Translations under genes and position numbers: made by a program
Notes under the pieces: generated by a model
What the model was told of the DNA's origin: nothing
Databases searched by the model: none
What the model saw: the letters and a program-made list of their open reading frames with translations, nothing else
Shown here: positions 18,911-28,137 of the stretch, piece by piece
Numbering within the stretch: the first letter of the stretch is position 1
How the letters are laid out: the number at the start of each line of letters is the position of its first letter
NCBI GenBank assembly: GCA_029260755.1
Contig: JAJDCQ010000109.1
Coordinates: forward strand, 1-59,321
DNA from: Planctomycetota bacterium
GTDB lineage: Bacteria; Planctomycetota; J058; JAJDCQ01
Length of the DNA: 59,321 nucleotides
Direction of reading: 5' to 3'

Positions 18911-21900
18911 GTGAACCCCCCGTCCCGCCCGACCGGAGCGCCGACGCCGGGGCCGCCGACCGGCCCCCCGCCCACCCGGGTCGCTCCGGCCCCGGGAGCT
19001 TCGGCCTCGGGGGCGATGGCGTCCCGGATCGGACGGTACACGATCGTGCGCGAGCTCGGCCGCGGCGGCATGGGCGTCGTCCTGCTCGCCCATGATCCGC
19101 AGCTCCAGCGCCACGTCGCGATCAAGATGGTCGCCGCCGCGCCCGGCGGCGACGGCGGCGAGGAGCTCGCCCGGTTTCAGCGCGAGGCGCGAGCGGCGGC
19201 CCGCCTCCGCCACCCCGCGATCGTCGGCGTCCACGAGGTCGCGGCCGACGAGGCCGGCCGCCCCTTCATCGTGATGGACTACGTCGAGGGCCGCCCCCTC
19301 TCCGACGCTCTCGACGCCGGCCTGCCGCCGCGGCACGCCGCCGAGATACTCGCCGAGGTCGCCGCCGCCCTCGAGCACGCCCACGGGGCGGGGATCGTCC
19401 ATCGCGACGTGAAGCCCGCGAACGTGCTCCTCGACGCGAACGGCCGGCCGCACCTGACCGACTTCGGCCTCGCCCGCGAGCTCGGCGACGGCGAGCAGCT
19501 CACCCGCACCGGCCAGGTGCTCGGCACGCCCGGCTACATGGCGCCCGAGCAGGCCGACGGCGACAGCGGCGCGATCGGGCCCGCGACCGACGTCTGGGGG
19601 CTCGGCGCCGTCCTCTACCGCGCGATCGCGGGACGCGCCCCGTTCGCCGCCTCGTCGACGGCCGAGATCCTGAAGCAGATCCTCTTCGACGACCCGACGC
19701 CGCCGCGCCAGCTCGTCCCGAGCGCCCACCGAGACCTCGAGACGATCGCCCTGCGGTGCCTCGAAAAGGAGCCGGACCGCCGCTACGGCAGCGCCGCCCT
19801 CGTCGAGGCCGAGCTCCGCCGCTTCGTCGCCGGCGAGGCGATCCACGCGCGCGCGCCGGGCCGGCGCGAGCGGGCCGCGCGGTGGGTCCGCCGGAATCGA
19901 CTCGCCGCCGGAGCGCTCGGGTTGGTCATCCTCCTGACGATCGTCGCCACCGGGATCGGCGTCACGGCCGTGCTCGAGACTCGTCGCGCCTCGCAGCGCG
20001 GCGCGGAGACAGCCCGCGCGGAAGCTCGCGCGGCAGCGACCGACCTCGCTCGCGAGACCGCGGCGCAGCTCGAGGACGTCGTCCGCGACTCGGGCGCGGA
20101 CGCGAGCGACGCCCTCCGGAGCGGGATCGAGGCGCTCCAGGCGGCGGCGCGGGAGCTCGACCTCGCCGGCGACGAGACGGCGAAGAGCGCCGCGCAGAAG
20201 CGTCTGTTCGAAGTCTACCTCGCGCTCACGTCCGTCGCGGTCCGCTCCGAGCTCTGGGGTCTGGCCGATCACGCCCTCGAGCAGGCGGAACGTCTCGGGC
20301 TCGGCGGAACCGAGCCCGAGATCCGAGCCGCGCGCGCGGAGCTGGGCCAGCGCCGCGACGCTCCCGAGATCGAGAACCGGCAGGCGATCGAGCGACTGTT
20401 CGCCGAGGCCGCCTCGGGGGCGCTCGACGAGCCGCCCCGCTACGAGAACGCCCTCTTCGAGGTGGTCGGGCGCCGCCGCGAGCAGACGGTTCGACTGCTC
20501 ACGGAGCGACTCGACGAGATCACCCGCCGGATCCACGAGGTGGCCAAGGAGCGGCTCGCCACCACGGAGACCCCCACCGTCGAGGAGCAAACCGAGGGCG
20601 AAGGGACGATCGAGGGCCTCCCGGCCGCCCTCGAACGATGGGCGAACCGGGCCCCGGGCGAAGCGCTCGCCCGCTCCGACGCCGACCTCGTTCGCCGCGC
20701 CGGCCGCCGGCTCCGTCGGCGCGTGTCCCGGGAGCGCAGCGTCGACGCGCCACGCCCGCGCGAGCTCTATCTCCTCGCGCTCGACCAGGCCCGACTCGTC
20801 GGCCACGAGGCGGTCGCCCGCCTCTGCTGCGAGGCGCTCGGCCGGCTCGGCATGCCCGAGCTCGCGCACGACGCGCTCGCCCGCTATCTCTTCGCGGAGC
20901 TCGACCAGCAGCGCGCCGCCCGGGCAGCGATCGCCCTCATCCTGCTCCGGACCGACGAAGACGAGGCGACGCTCGAGCTCATCCGAACGCGCGCCCGGCG
21001 CTTCGCCGCGGCAGGACCGTTCGGCCCGCTCGTCGAGCGCTACGGCGTCGTCGCCCGACCGAGAGCCGAGGCGAGGCCCGCGTCCGAGCTCGAGCTCCGA
21101 TCGGTCAAGACGGCCGACGACGCGATCGCGAACGGTCGGGCGTTCCTCGGGGACTCACGCGTCGACCAGGCGGTGACCGCGTTCGAGAAGGCGGTCCGCC
21201 TCGACCCGGGTCGGGCCGAGGCATGGAGGTTGCTCGCGAGCGCCCGCGTCGCCCACGATCAGCCCGTCCAGGCGCTCGAGGCGACCCGCCGCGCGATCGA
21301 GCTCGAGCCCGAGGATCCCTACGCGCGGACCCTGGCGGCGCGCATCCTCATCCGGATGAGCCGCATCGACGAGGCGCTGGCCGCCCTGACCGAGACCATC
21401 GCGCTCGATCCGCCGATCGCCGAGCCGTGGCTTCTCCGTGCCCGCATCCTCCGGCATCGAGGCGAGCATGAAGCCGCCCTCCAGGGCCTCGACGGAGCCC
21501 TCGCCATCGCGCCCGACTCGCCGTCGCTCCGGTTCGAGCGGGCGAGGCTCCGGGACGCGCTCGGCCGCAAGGACGCCGCGCAGCGCGACCTCGAGCGCGC
21601 CGTCGAGCTCGACCCGTTCTTCGCCAAGGCGTGGACGCATCTCGCGATCCAGCGTCTCGAAGCCGATGACACGCTCGGCGCCCAGAACGCGGCGACGCGC
21701 GCGATCGACGTCGACCCGACCTTGCCCCACGGCTTCTCGGTGCGCGCCGCCGCCCGCCTCGCCTTCGGCGACCCACTCGGCGCGTTCGGCGACGCCACGC
21801 GGGCGATCGAGATCGACGAGCACTACGGTCCGGGCTTTCGCGAGCGCGGCTTCGCGCGACTCCACCTTCGCCGATACTCCGAGGCGATCCGCGACTTCGA

Positions 21901-22084
21901 CCGCGCCCTCGCCGCCGACCCCGAGGACGCGATGGCGCACTTCGGACGCGGACACGCCCGATTCAACTGCCAGGAGATCGAGGGAGCCATCGAGGATCTC
22001 GATACCTTCCTCGAGCTCGCCCCCGACCATCCGCGCGCCGAGGAGGCGCGGCGAAACCTCAGGACGCTGCGAGCCGGCGACTAG
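18911..22084 (+). CDS. Ser/Thr protein kinase with membrane helix and TPR repeats
   Basis: 1057 residues. After a Pro-rich leader of 35 residues comes a complete Hanks kinase: GRGGMGVV (50-57), Lys72, HRDVKPAN (164-171), DFG (184-186), APE near 211. A membrane helix lies at about 331-353. Then comes a charged helical region of about 380 residues and a C-terminal array of roughly nine TPRs (about 735-1057; repeats such as AVTAFEKAVRLDPGRAEAW and AIRDFDRALAADPEDAMAHF). The TPRs probably bind partner proteins on the far side of the membrane. Start GTG 18911 has GAGGAG about 11 nt upstream. The 3' end overlaps prmC by 26 bp tail to tail. It may be co-transcribed with the AsmA-like gene. Confidence 0.95.
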   Translation: MNPPSRPTGAPTPGPPTGPPPTRVAPAPGASASGAMASRIGRYTIVRELGRGGMGVVLLAHDPQLQRHVAIKMVAAAPGGDGGEELARFQREARAAARLRHPAIVGVHEVAADEAGRPFIVMDYVEGRPLSDALDAGLPPRHAAEILAEVAAALEHAHGAGIVHRDVKPANVLLDANGRPHLTDFGLARELGDGEQLTRTGQVLGTPGYMAPEQADGDSGAIGPATDVWGLGAVLYRAIAGRAPFAASSTAEILKQILFDDPTPPRQLVPSAHRDLETIALRCLEKEPDRRYGSAALVEAELRRFVAGEAIHARAPGRRERAARWVRRNRLAAGALGLVILLTIVATGIGVTAVLETRRASQRGAETARAEARAAATDLARETAAQLEDVVRDSGADASDALRSGIEALQAAARELDLAGDETAKSAAQKRLFEVYLALTSVAVRSELWGLADHALEQAERLGLGGTEPEIRAARAELGQRRDAPEIENRQAIERLFAEAASGALDEPPRYENALFEVVGRRREQTVRLLTERLDEITRRIHEVAKERLATTETPTVEEQTEGEGTIEGLPAALERWANRAPGEALARSDADLVRRAGRRLRRRVSRERSVDAPRPRELYLLALDQARLVGHEAVARLCCEALGRLGMPELAHDALARYLFAELDQQRAARAAIALILLRTDEDEATLELIRTRARRFAAAGPFGPLVERYGVVARPRAEARPASELELRSVKTADDAIANGRAFLGDSRVDQAVTAFEKAVRLDPGRAEAWRLLASARVAHDQPVQALEATRRAIELEPEDPYARTLAARILIRMSRIDEALAALTETIALDPPIAEPWLLRARILRHRGEHEAALQGLDGALAIAPDSPSLRFERARLRDALGRKDAAQRDLERAVELDPFFAKAWTHLAIQRLEADDTLGAQNAATRAIDVDPTLPHGFSVRAAARLAFGDPLGAFGDATRAIEIDEHYGPGFRERGFARLHLRRYSEAIRDFDRALAADPEDAMAHFGRGHARFNCQEIEGAIEDLDTFLELAPDHPRAEEARRNLRTLRAGD

Positions 22085-22976
22085 CCACGACGACCCTCGC
22101 GACGCCCGCCAGGTCGTCGATCGCGCGCGGCTCGGTCAACCCGGCGGCCGTGAGCGCGTCGATCGCCGCCGCCGCGCGGCCGGCGCCCACCTCGACGGCG
22201 AGGGCGCCGCCCGGTCGAAGGGTGCGGGCCGCCGCGGTGGCGAGGCGGCGGGTGAGGCCGAGGCCGTCCTCGGCGCCGTCGGGGTCGAGGAGCGCCGCGC
22301 GGGGGTCGTGGTCGCGCACCTCGGGCTCGAGGGTCGACAGCTCGGCTTCGGTGACGTAGGGCGGGTTGCTGACGATCAGGTCGAACGGGCCGCCGGCGGG
22401 GAGGAGGTCGGCCTCGAGCACGCGAACGCGCGCGCCGAGCCCGTGGGCGGCCACGTTCGTCGCCGCGCAGGCGCGCGGGGCCGGCTCGATGTCCGTCGCG
22501 ACGATCTGCACCGCGATCCCTCGGCGCTCGGCCTCGACGGCGAGGGCGATCGCGACCGCGCCGGTGCCGGTGCCGACGTCGACGACGTCGAGCGCCCGCC
22601 CGGGCGACGCCGCGGCGAGACGCTCGAGCTCGGCCAGACCGACCTCGACGAGCGTCTCGGTCTCGGGCCGCGGCACGAGGACGCCCGGCGCGACCGCGAG
22701 GCGGAGCGACCAGAGCTCCCACGCGCCGATGATGCGGGCCGTCGGCTCGCGGGCGATCCGCCGCCGGAGCGAGGCCTCGAAGCGGGCGGCCTCCGCCTCG
22801 GTGAGCGGTCGCGTCGGCGTCGCGCGCACCGCGGCCGGGCCCGCGACGTCGAGCGCCTCGGCGAGGAGCACGCCGGCCGACGCCGACGCCTCGTCGAACG
22901 CGACGCCGGCGCGGGTGAGTCTCTCGTGAGCGGCCCGCAGCGCCGCCCCGACCGTCGTCGCGTTCGCCCCGGTCAC
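22059..22976 (-). CDS. prmC: Peptide chain release factor N5-glutamine methyltransferase
   Basis: PrmC (HemK) methylates the Gln of the GGQ motif in release factors, raising their activity. 305 residues: the N-terminal helical domain with the family phrase RRRIAREPTARIIGAWELWSL and LVPRPETETLVE; the Rossmann fold with motif I DVGTGTGAVAIALA; and the signature NPPY (204-207) that grips the glutamine. The start is GTG 22976, chosen for GGAGGAG about 7 nt upstream. In many bacteria prmC directly follows prfA; here it lies about 3.6 kb beyond it with an acylase gene (opposite strand) and a zinc-ribbon gene in between, so the pair has been split. Confidence 0.95.
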   Translation of the reverse strand: MTGANATTVGAALRAAHERLTRAGVAFDEASASAGVLLAEALDVAGPAAVRATPTRPLTEAEAARFEASLRRRIAREPTARIIGAWELWSLRLAVAPGVLVPRPETETLVEVGLAELERLAAASPGRALDVVDVGTGTGAVAIALAVEAERRGIAVQIVATDIEPAPRACAATNVAAHGLGARVRVLEADLLPAGGPFDLIVSNPPYVTEAELSTLEPEVRDHDPRAALLDPDGAEDGLGLTRRLATAAARTLRPGGALAVEVGAGRAAAAIDALTAAGLTEPRAIDDLAGVARVVVASRRLAAS

Positions 22977-23074
22977 CGGGCTCTCCTCCCCCGCGATGAT
23001 GGACTTTCCCGGAGGCTTGCTCCACCATGAGCGATCCCGAATCGCGGGCCCCCCGCCGTGCTCCGAGGTGACCG

Positions 23075-25420
23075 ATGCCCGAAACGACCCCGCCGACCCA
23101 GCCGACGACCGGCGCGGCCAAGCCCGTGCCGGCGAAGGCGGCGGCGGCCAAGCCTGCCCCCGCGAAGGCGCCCGCGGCGAAGCCGGCGCCGCCCGCGCAG
23201 CCGCCCGCGTCCGAGCCCGCCGCGCCCCGCAAGCCGCTCGGCCGCAGGATCGCGAAGGGGCTGCTCGTCGGCGTCCTCGGCCTGCTCGCCCTCGCGGGCG
23301 TCGTCTACGTCGGCCGCAGCGCCCTCCGCCCCGGACCACCTCCGGCCACCGAGGCGCAGATCGCGACCGCCGCGCGGACCCTGATCCAGCGAGACGAGTG
23401 GGGGATCGCCCACGTCCACGGTCCGACCGATGCCGACGCCGCGTTCGCCCTCGCCTACGCCCACGCCGAGGACGACTGGCCGACGATTCAGACGGTCTCC
23501 GCGGCCGCCAAGGGCAAGCTCAGCCTCCTCCAGCTCAGCGAGACCGCCATCGGAAACGACTACTGGTTCGCGTTCGCCGGCGTCGCCGAGGAGACCGAGC
23601 GGTTCTACGACAAGCGGCTGTCCGAGGACGTCCGCGCCGTCCTCGAGGGCTACGCCGCCGGCCTCAACTACTACGCCGCCCTCCACCCCGGAGAGGCCGA
23701 CGGGCGGATCCTCCCGCTCACGGGCAAGGACGTGGCGGCGGGCTACCTCCACAAGTTGCCATTGATGATGCGCGTCGGCCGCGCGATCGGCCTGCTCACC
23801 GGTCGGACCGATCCGCTCAAGCCCGGCGACGCGCTCGAGGGCTGGACCTACTCGAACGAGGAGCTGTTCGGCCCGGGCGGGAGCAACGCCCACGCCGTCG
23901 GCCCCTCCCGCAGCGCCGACGGCAAGACGCGCCTCAACGTGAACAGCCACCAGCCGTGGACCGGCCCGGTCGCGTGGCACGAGATCCACGTCCGGTCGGA
24001 TGAGGGCTGGAACGCCTCGGGCGCGACGTTCCCGGGCGCCCCGATGGTCAAGGTCGGCCACAACGACCACCTCGGCTGGAGCCACACGTTCAACCACCCC
24101 GACCTCCGCGACGTCTACCGCCTCGAGACCGACCCCGAGAACCCGCTCCGCTACCGCCTCGACGGCGAGTGGAGGGAGCTCGAGGTGCGCGAGGCGACCA
24201 TCACGGTCGACGTCGGCCTGATGAACTACACCTGGCGGCCACGGCTCCTCCGCAGCGCCCACGGACCGGTCGTCGAGACCGACCACGGCCTCTACGCCCT
24301 TCGCTGGCCCGGGATCGGCGACGGGCGGCTGCTCCTCGCGGCCGAGCAGTGGTTCCGGATGAACAAGGCGACGAGCTTCGAGGAGTGGAAGGACGCGATG
24401 CGGGTCCACGGGATCCCGCTCTTCAACACCGTCTACGCCGACGACCGCAACATCGCCTACTTCTACAATGCGATCCTCCCGAAGCGCATCGAGGACGCCG
24501 ACGTCGAGTGGCGGACGATTCTGCCGGGCGACCGCTCCGACCTCATCTGGGACGACTACGTGGCGTTCGACGACCTCCCCTCGGTCGTGAACCCGCCGAG
24601 CGGCTGGGTCCAGAGCTGCAACTCGACGCCCTGGCAGACGACGAGCGGCGAGGGCAACCCCGACCCGAAGAGGTGGCCGGCCGCCCACGGCATCTCGAAC
24701 CGGATGACCAACCGGGCGATCCGTAGCCACGAGCTCTTCGGCGCCGACGAGTCGATCACCCACGACGAGTTCCTCGCCTACAAGTGGGACCGCGGCCACA
24801 GCAAGAACGGCCCGCTCTTCCGCGAGGCGATCGACCGCCTGGCCGACTACGAGCCGAAGAACGACGCGGAGACCAAGGGCCTCGAGCTCCTCGCCGCCTG
24901 GGACGGCGCGTGCGAGGAGGACAGCCGGACCGCGCCGCTCGCGATCATGACCTGGCGCCCGATGTGGTACGCGATCGTCGTCGAGCGACGCCCGCGCTTC
25001 GAGATGCCCGAGGTCCACGACACCTACCCCGAGGCGGTCGCCTACCTGATGGAGCACTTCGGCCGGGTCGATCCGCGCCTCGGCGACGTCCAGCGCCTCC
25101 GTCGCGGCGCGCTCGACCTCGAGCTCGGCGGCGGCCCCGACGTCCTGAACGCGATCCACGCCGAGGAGCATCCCGACGGCCGGCTCGCCGGCGTCGCCGG
25201 CGACTCGTTCGTCATGATCGTCGAGTGGAACGACTACGGTCCGCGGAGCTGGGCCGTGCACAACTACGGGAACGTCGAGCGCGAAGGGTCGCCCCACTAC
25301 GCCGACCAGGCGCCGCTCCTCGTCCAGCGCAAGCTGCGTCGGGTGCTCCGGACGCCCGAGGAGATCGAGAAGCACCTCGAGGCGGAGTACCACCCCGGCG
25401 AGGAGACGACCGGACCGTAG
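23075..25420 (+). CDS. Penicillin acylase family (Ntn-hydrolase) protein, membrane-anchored
   Basis: 781 residues, family S45. The N-terminus is a low-complexity Ala/Pro/Lys stretch (1-50), then a membrane helix (about 60-80), so the enzyme should sit outside the cytoplasmic membrane. The N-terminal alpha part (RDEWGIAHVHGPTDADAAFALAYAHAEDD) is typical. The autoprocessing site is GPGGSNAHAVG, with Ser270 as the predicted nucleophile freed by self-cleavage after Gly269. Downstream HQPWTGPVAWHEIHV and NDHLGWSHTFNHPDL match the beta subunit. Relatives cleave penicillins, N-acyl-homoserine lactones or other amides; the substrate cannot be assigned. Start ATG 23075; it diverges from prmC. Confidence 0.92.
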   Translation: MPETTPPTQPTTGAAKPVPAKAAAAKPAPAKAPAAKPAPPAQPPASEPAAPRKPLGRRIAKGLLVGVLGLLALAGVVYVGRSALRPGPPPATEAQIATAARTLIQRDEWGIAHVHGPTDADAAFALAYAHAEDDWPTIQTVSAAAKGKLSLLQLSETAIGNDYWFAFAGVAEETERFYDKRLSEDVRAVLEGYAAGLNYYAALHPGEADGRILPLTGKDVAAGYLHKLPLMMRVGRAIGLLTGRTDPLKPGDALEGWTYSNEELFGPGGSNAHAVGPSRSADGKTRLNVNSHQPWTGPVAWHEIHVRSDEGWNASGATFPGAPMVKVGHNDHLGWSHTFNHPDLRDVYRLETDPENPLRYRLDGEWRELEVREATITVDVGLMNYTWRPRLLRSAHGPVVETDHGLYALRWPGIGDGRLLLAAEQWFRMNKATSFEEWKDAMRVHGIPLFNTVYADDRNIAYFYNAILPKRIEDADVEWRTILPGDRSDLIWDDYVAFDDLPSVVNPPSGWVQSCNSTPWQTTSGEGNPDPKRWPAAHGISNRMTNRAIRSHELFGADESITHDEFLAYKWDRGHSKNGPLFREAIDRLADYEPKNDAETKGLELLAAWDGACEEDSRTAPLAIMTWRPMWYAIVVERRPRFEMPEVHDTYPEAVAYLMEHFGRVDPRLGDVQRLRRGALDLELGGGPDVLNAIHAEEHPDGRLAGVAGDSFVMIVEWNDYGPRSWAVHNYGNVEREGSPHYADQAPLLVQRKLRRVLRTPEEIEKHLEAEYHPGEETTGP

Positions 25421-25431
25421 TGCCGGCGCGC

Positions 25432-25654
25432 TTCGCCTTCGGCGAAGAGGATGGATGTCACCACGGAGACACGGAGGACACGGAGGAGCCTCTGAGGCAC
25501 GCGATCGCCCCCGACGGGGTCGGGTCACTCGCTCGAACCCGACGGCTCGTTCTGTCGCCGCGTCCGCGAGCCCGTCACCGATCGAGCTCGGGCGTCGCGA
25601 AGATTCTCCGTGTCCTCCGTGTCTCCGTGGTGACATCCGTTCGCCGAAGGCGAA
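25432..25654. repeat. CACCACGGAGACACGGAGG inverted-repeat element, copy 1
   Basis: Inverted repeat with arms of about 50 bp: TTCGCCTTCGGCGAA followed by a spacer and ATGTCACCACGGAGACACGG on the left, its reverse complement on the right ending at 25654. The left arm carries about 6 extra bases. The tip of each arm is itself a small hairpin. The interior of about 115 bp shows no gene. It fills almost all the space between the convergent acylase and zinc-ribbon genes. A second copy is at 38312-38550. The same core motif is, to my knowledge, widespread as an intergenic repeat in large GC-rich genomes. Confidence 0.88.
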
Positions 25655-25672
25655 CATCATCGCCGCCACGGC

Positions 25673-26491
25673 CTAGTCGAAGACGTCCCCGACCTCCTTC
25701 TTCATCGGCGTCGCACCCTGCGGCACGTTGAGCGTCACGTTGCCCGCGTCGTCGATGAGCTTGCACTTGATCTGCCACTTGGCGACCAGGAACGTCGACA
25801 CGACGAAGAGGCCGATCAGCCAGACGAAGAAGCCGAGAATCATCCCGAGCGGGCCGCCGTCGCGGCTGAGGACGCTCCCGATGCCCGCGAAGATGCCGGG
25901 GATCAGGAAGAGGCCGCCGAGCCCCCAGGACCAGACGAGGACCGTCCCCATCGTCCATCGCTTCTGGCAGCGGTCGCAGAGGGGCACGTCCATGGTCGCG
26001 TTCTTGCGGAGGATCGCGGCCAGGATGATGGTGATCAGGAGCGAGATGAGGATGGTGATGTAGATCCAGGACGGCGTGTACTGGAACTTCTTGTAGCGCC
26101 CCGCGAGGCCGTCGTGCCCCCCGCAGATCATGCACCCGTCGTCGGGCAGCTCGGCGCCGCGGGGCACCATCAGGACGCCCTTCTCGATCCAGCGGACCTC
26201 CTTCCGGCGCCGTCCTGGCCCCCTCCGCCGACCACGACGACCGCGATCGTCGTCGTCATCATCATCATCCTCATCGTCCCAGTCATCATCGTCGTCGTCG
26301 CGCGCGCCGGCGCCCCGGCGGGCGACGACGCGCTTCGGACGGGCGGCGCCCTTCTTCTCTCCGACGGGGATGCCGACGCCGTCCTTGACGACCTCGAACT
26401 TCGCCTTGCAGCGGGGGCAGGCGACGACCCGGCCGGCCAGGGCAGGCGCGGCCGAGATCGTCTTCTCACACGCGGGGCAGGTGACGTCCAT
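25673..26491 (-). CDS. Zinc-ribbon membrane protein with acidic and basic tracts
   Basis: 272 residues of unknown function. An N-terminal zinc ribbon (CPAC 5-8, CPRC 25-28) of the type common at the start of planctomycete membrane proteins is followed by an Asp-only/Asp-rich tract (about 65-82), then an Arg/Gly tract (83-97). Two further Cys pairs (C120-x2-C123, and CDRC 172-175) flank the first membrane helix. Hydrophobic segments lie at about 140-162, 181-205 and 214-238. The gene lies just downstream of prfA on the same strand (58 bp), so it may be read from the prfA promoter. It could be a metal-dependent membrane scaffold; I do not assign a role. Confidence 0.8.
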   Translation of the reverse strand: MDVTCPACEKTISAAPALAGRVVACPRCKAKFEVVKDGVGIPVGEKKGAARPKRVVARRGAGARDDDDDDWDDEDDDDDDDDRGRRGRRRGPGRRRKEVRWIEKGVLMVPRGAELPDDGCMICGGHDGLAGRYKKFQYTPSWIYITILISLLITIILAAILRKNATMDVPLCDRCQKRWTMGTVLVWSWGLGGLFLIPGIFAGIGSVLSRDGGPLGMILGFFVWLIGLFVVSTFLVAKWQIKCKLIDDAGNVTLNVPQGATPMKKEVGDVFD

Positions 26492-26549
26492 CGGCGGGCC
26501 TCCGCTCGGTCGAGGGCTCGGTGGCGAGAATGGGCAGGAAAGAAGTGGG

Positions 26550-27617
26550 TCAGAGAGCGGCGAGCTTGAGCTCCTTGTCGTGCTCCTGCAGCCGCTCGAT
26601 GAGCGCGTCGATGTTGCCCTCCAGCACCTCGGCGAGGGCGTGGAGGTTGAAGTTGATGCGGTGGTCGGTGACGCGGTTCTGGGGGAAGTTGTAGGTGCGG
26701 ATGCGATCGCTCCGGTCGCCGGTGCCGATCAGCGCCTTCCGCATGCTGCCCCGCTCCTTCTCCTTCTCGTAGCGGAGATGATCGTAGAGGCGGCTGCGGA
26801 GGTGCCGCATCGCGCGCTCCTTGTTCTTGTGCTGGCTCCGCTCGTCCTGGCACTGCACGACGAACCCGCTCGGCAGGTGGGTGATCCGGACCGCGCTCTG
26901 GGTCTTGTTGACGTGCTGCCCGCCCGGGCCACCCGCGCTGTAGAGATCGATCTTGAGGTCGTCGGGCTTGATGTCGACCTCGACCGCGTCCGCCTCCGGC
27001 ATCACCGCGACGGTCGCCGCCGAGGTGTGGATCCGGCCCTGGCTCTCGGTCTTCGGCACCCGCTGGACCCGGTGCCCGCCGCTCTCGTACTGCATCGTCG
27101 CGAAGACGCCGTCGCCCGAGAGCGAGAACGTGATGTCGCGGAGGCCGCCGGCCTCGGTCGTGTGGCTGTCCATCACCTCGAGCTTCCAGCGCTTCCGCTC
27201 GGCCAGCTTCTCGTACATCCGGAAGAGGTCGCCCGCGAACAGGGTCGCCTCGTCGCCGCCGGTCCCGGCCCGCACCTCGACGATGGCGTCGCGGTGGGCG
27301 TCCTCGTCCTCGCTCACGACGAGCGCCTTGAGCTCGTCGAGGAGCTCCTCCCGGCGCTTCTCGAGCCGCTCGATCTCGGCCTGCGCCATGGCCTGCATCT
27401 CGGCGTCATCCTCGGCGAGGAGCTCGCGGCTCTCCTCCATCTGCCGCCCCGCCTCCATGTAGGCCTGGTAGGGCTGCATCAGCTTCTCGAGCGATCCGCG
27501 CTCCCGGGAGAGCTTCGCGATCCGCTGCCCATCGGTCATGTTCGCGGGGTCGCTCAGCTCCTTCCCAAGCGCCTCGTACCGGATCTCGAGCTCGGCGAGC
27601 TTGTCCAGGAGCGCCAT
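26550..27617 (-). CDS. prfA: Peptide chain release factor 1
   Basis: RF1 recognises UAA and UAG stop codons and triggers peptide release. 355 residues, normal length. Codon-reading tripeptide P-K-T (188-190, in RVPKTESQGRIHTSA) is of the RF1 PxT type rather than the SPF of RF2; GGQ is at 232-234 (GGPGGQHVNK). RF1 does not read UGA, which matters because a gene at 57.5 kb has an in-frame UGA. Start ATG 27617. Upstream lie a TATAAT at 27656-27661 and the rpmE terminator candidate, so the gene probably has its own promoter. Confidence 0.97.
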   Translation of the reverse strand: MALLDKLAELEIRYEALGKELSDPANMTDGQRIAKLSRERGSLEKLMQPYQAYMEAGRQMEESRELLAEDDAEMQAMAQAEIERLEKRREELLDELKALVVSEDEDAHRDAIVEVRAGTGGDEATLFAGDLFRMYEKLAERKRWKLEVMDSHTTEAGGLRDITFSLSGDGVFATMQYESGGHRVQRVPKTESQGRIHTSAATVAVMPEADAVEVDIKPDDLKIDLYSAGGPGGQHVNKTQSAVRITHLPSGFVVQCQDERSQHKNKERAMRHLRSRLYDHLRYEKEKERGSMRKALIGTGDRSDRIRTYNFPQNRVTDHRINFNLHALAEVLEGNIDALIERLQEHDKELKLAAL

Positions 27618-27655
27618 CGGTCTCTCCCTGCGGTGTCGGGGCGGTCTCGGCTCGC

Positions 27656-27661
27656 ATTATA
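27656..27661 (-). promoter_or_regulatory. Candidate -10 element for prfA
   Basis: Perfect TATAAT on the minus strand, 39 nt upstream of the prfA ATG, just beyond the putative rpmE terminator. No good -35 hexamer is found 16-18 nt further upstream, so this is weak on its own, though TATAAT is rare at this GC content. Confidence 0.4.
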
Positions 27662-27677
27662 GACCGCGCAATGGCAA

Positions 27678-27703
27678 ACGACCCCGGGCCGGGCCGGGGT
27701 CGT
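27678..27703 (-). terminator. Candidate terminator after rpmE
   Basis: Perfect 10-bp stem ACGACCCCGG / CCGGGGTCGT with a 6-nt loop, 46 bp past the rpmE stop codon. On the minus strand it runs directly into TTTGCC, a short T-run. Position and shape fit an intrinsic terminator, although the U-tract is weak. Confidence 0.5.
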
Positions 27704-27748
27704 CGCGAAATCGGATCCGCCAGTCGAGGCGGAGGGCGAGGCGGAGGG

Positions 27749-28093
27749 CTAGCTCTGGGTCGCCTCGGGGGTCGCCGGCGCGTCGCCGCCGCTCTCGGCA
27801 GCCGCGGCCGGAGCCGCCTCGGTCGCGGCCTCGGGCGCCGGAGTCGCCTTCGTCGCCTTCTTCGTCGCCGCAGCTTCCTGCTTCGCCCGGTCGCCGCTCC
27901 AGCCGTACTTCTTCTGGAACCGCTCGATCCGGCCGGCGGTGTCGACGAACTTCGCGCGACCCGTGTAGAACGGGTGGCAGCTGCTGCAGATCTCGACGTT
28001 GATCTTCTCGAGGACGCTGCGCGTCGTCCACTTGGCGCCGCAACCGCACGTCACGGCGCAGTCGTTGTACTTCGGGTGGATCTTGGCCTTCAT
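27749..28093 (-). CDS. rpmE: 50S ribosomal protein bL31
   Basis: bL31 of 114 residues. The first 70 residues are a standard zinc-binding (C+) form, with Cys16, Cys18, Cys37 and Cys40 (VTCGCGAKW, EICSSCHPFYTG). The last 40 residues or so are an Ala/Pro/Glu-rich tail not found in the compact E. coli protein. It follows clpX by 44 bp on the same strand and precedes prfA, the usual neighbour. Confidence 0.96.
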   Translation of the reverse strand: MKAKIHPKYNDCAVTCGCGAKWTTRSVLEKINVEICSSCHPFYTGRAKFVDTAGRIERFQKKYGWSGDRAKQEAAATKKATKATPAPEAATEAAPAAAAESGGDAPATPEATQS

Positions 28094-28137
28094 CGATACG
28101 TCTCTCTAGCTAGCTAGCGTCCAAAAGGGTCGGCGGG

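Noticed and set aside
18608..20869. Long open frame antisense to the TPR kinase
   Set aside because: Same artefact; the plus-strand kinase with HRD and DFG explains the region.
25455..25676. Short peptides (CPPCLRGD-type) encoded by the CACCACGG repeat
   Set aside because: These frames lie inside the inverted-repeat element and are translations of the repeat, not genes.
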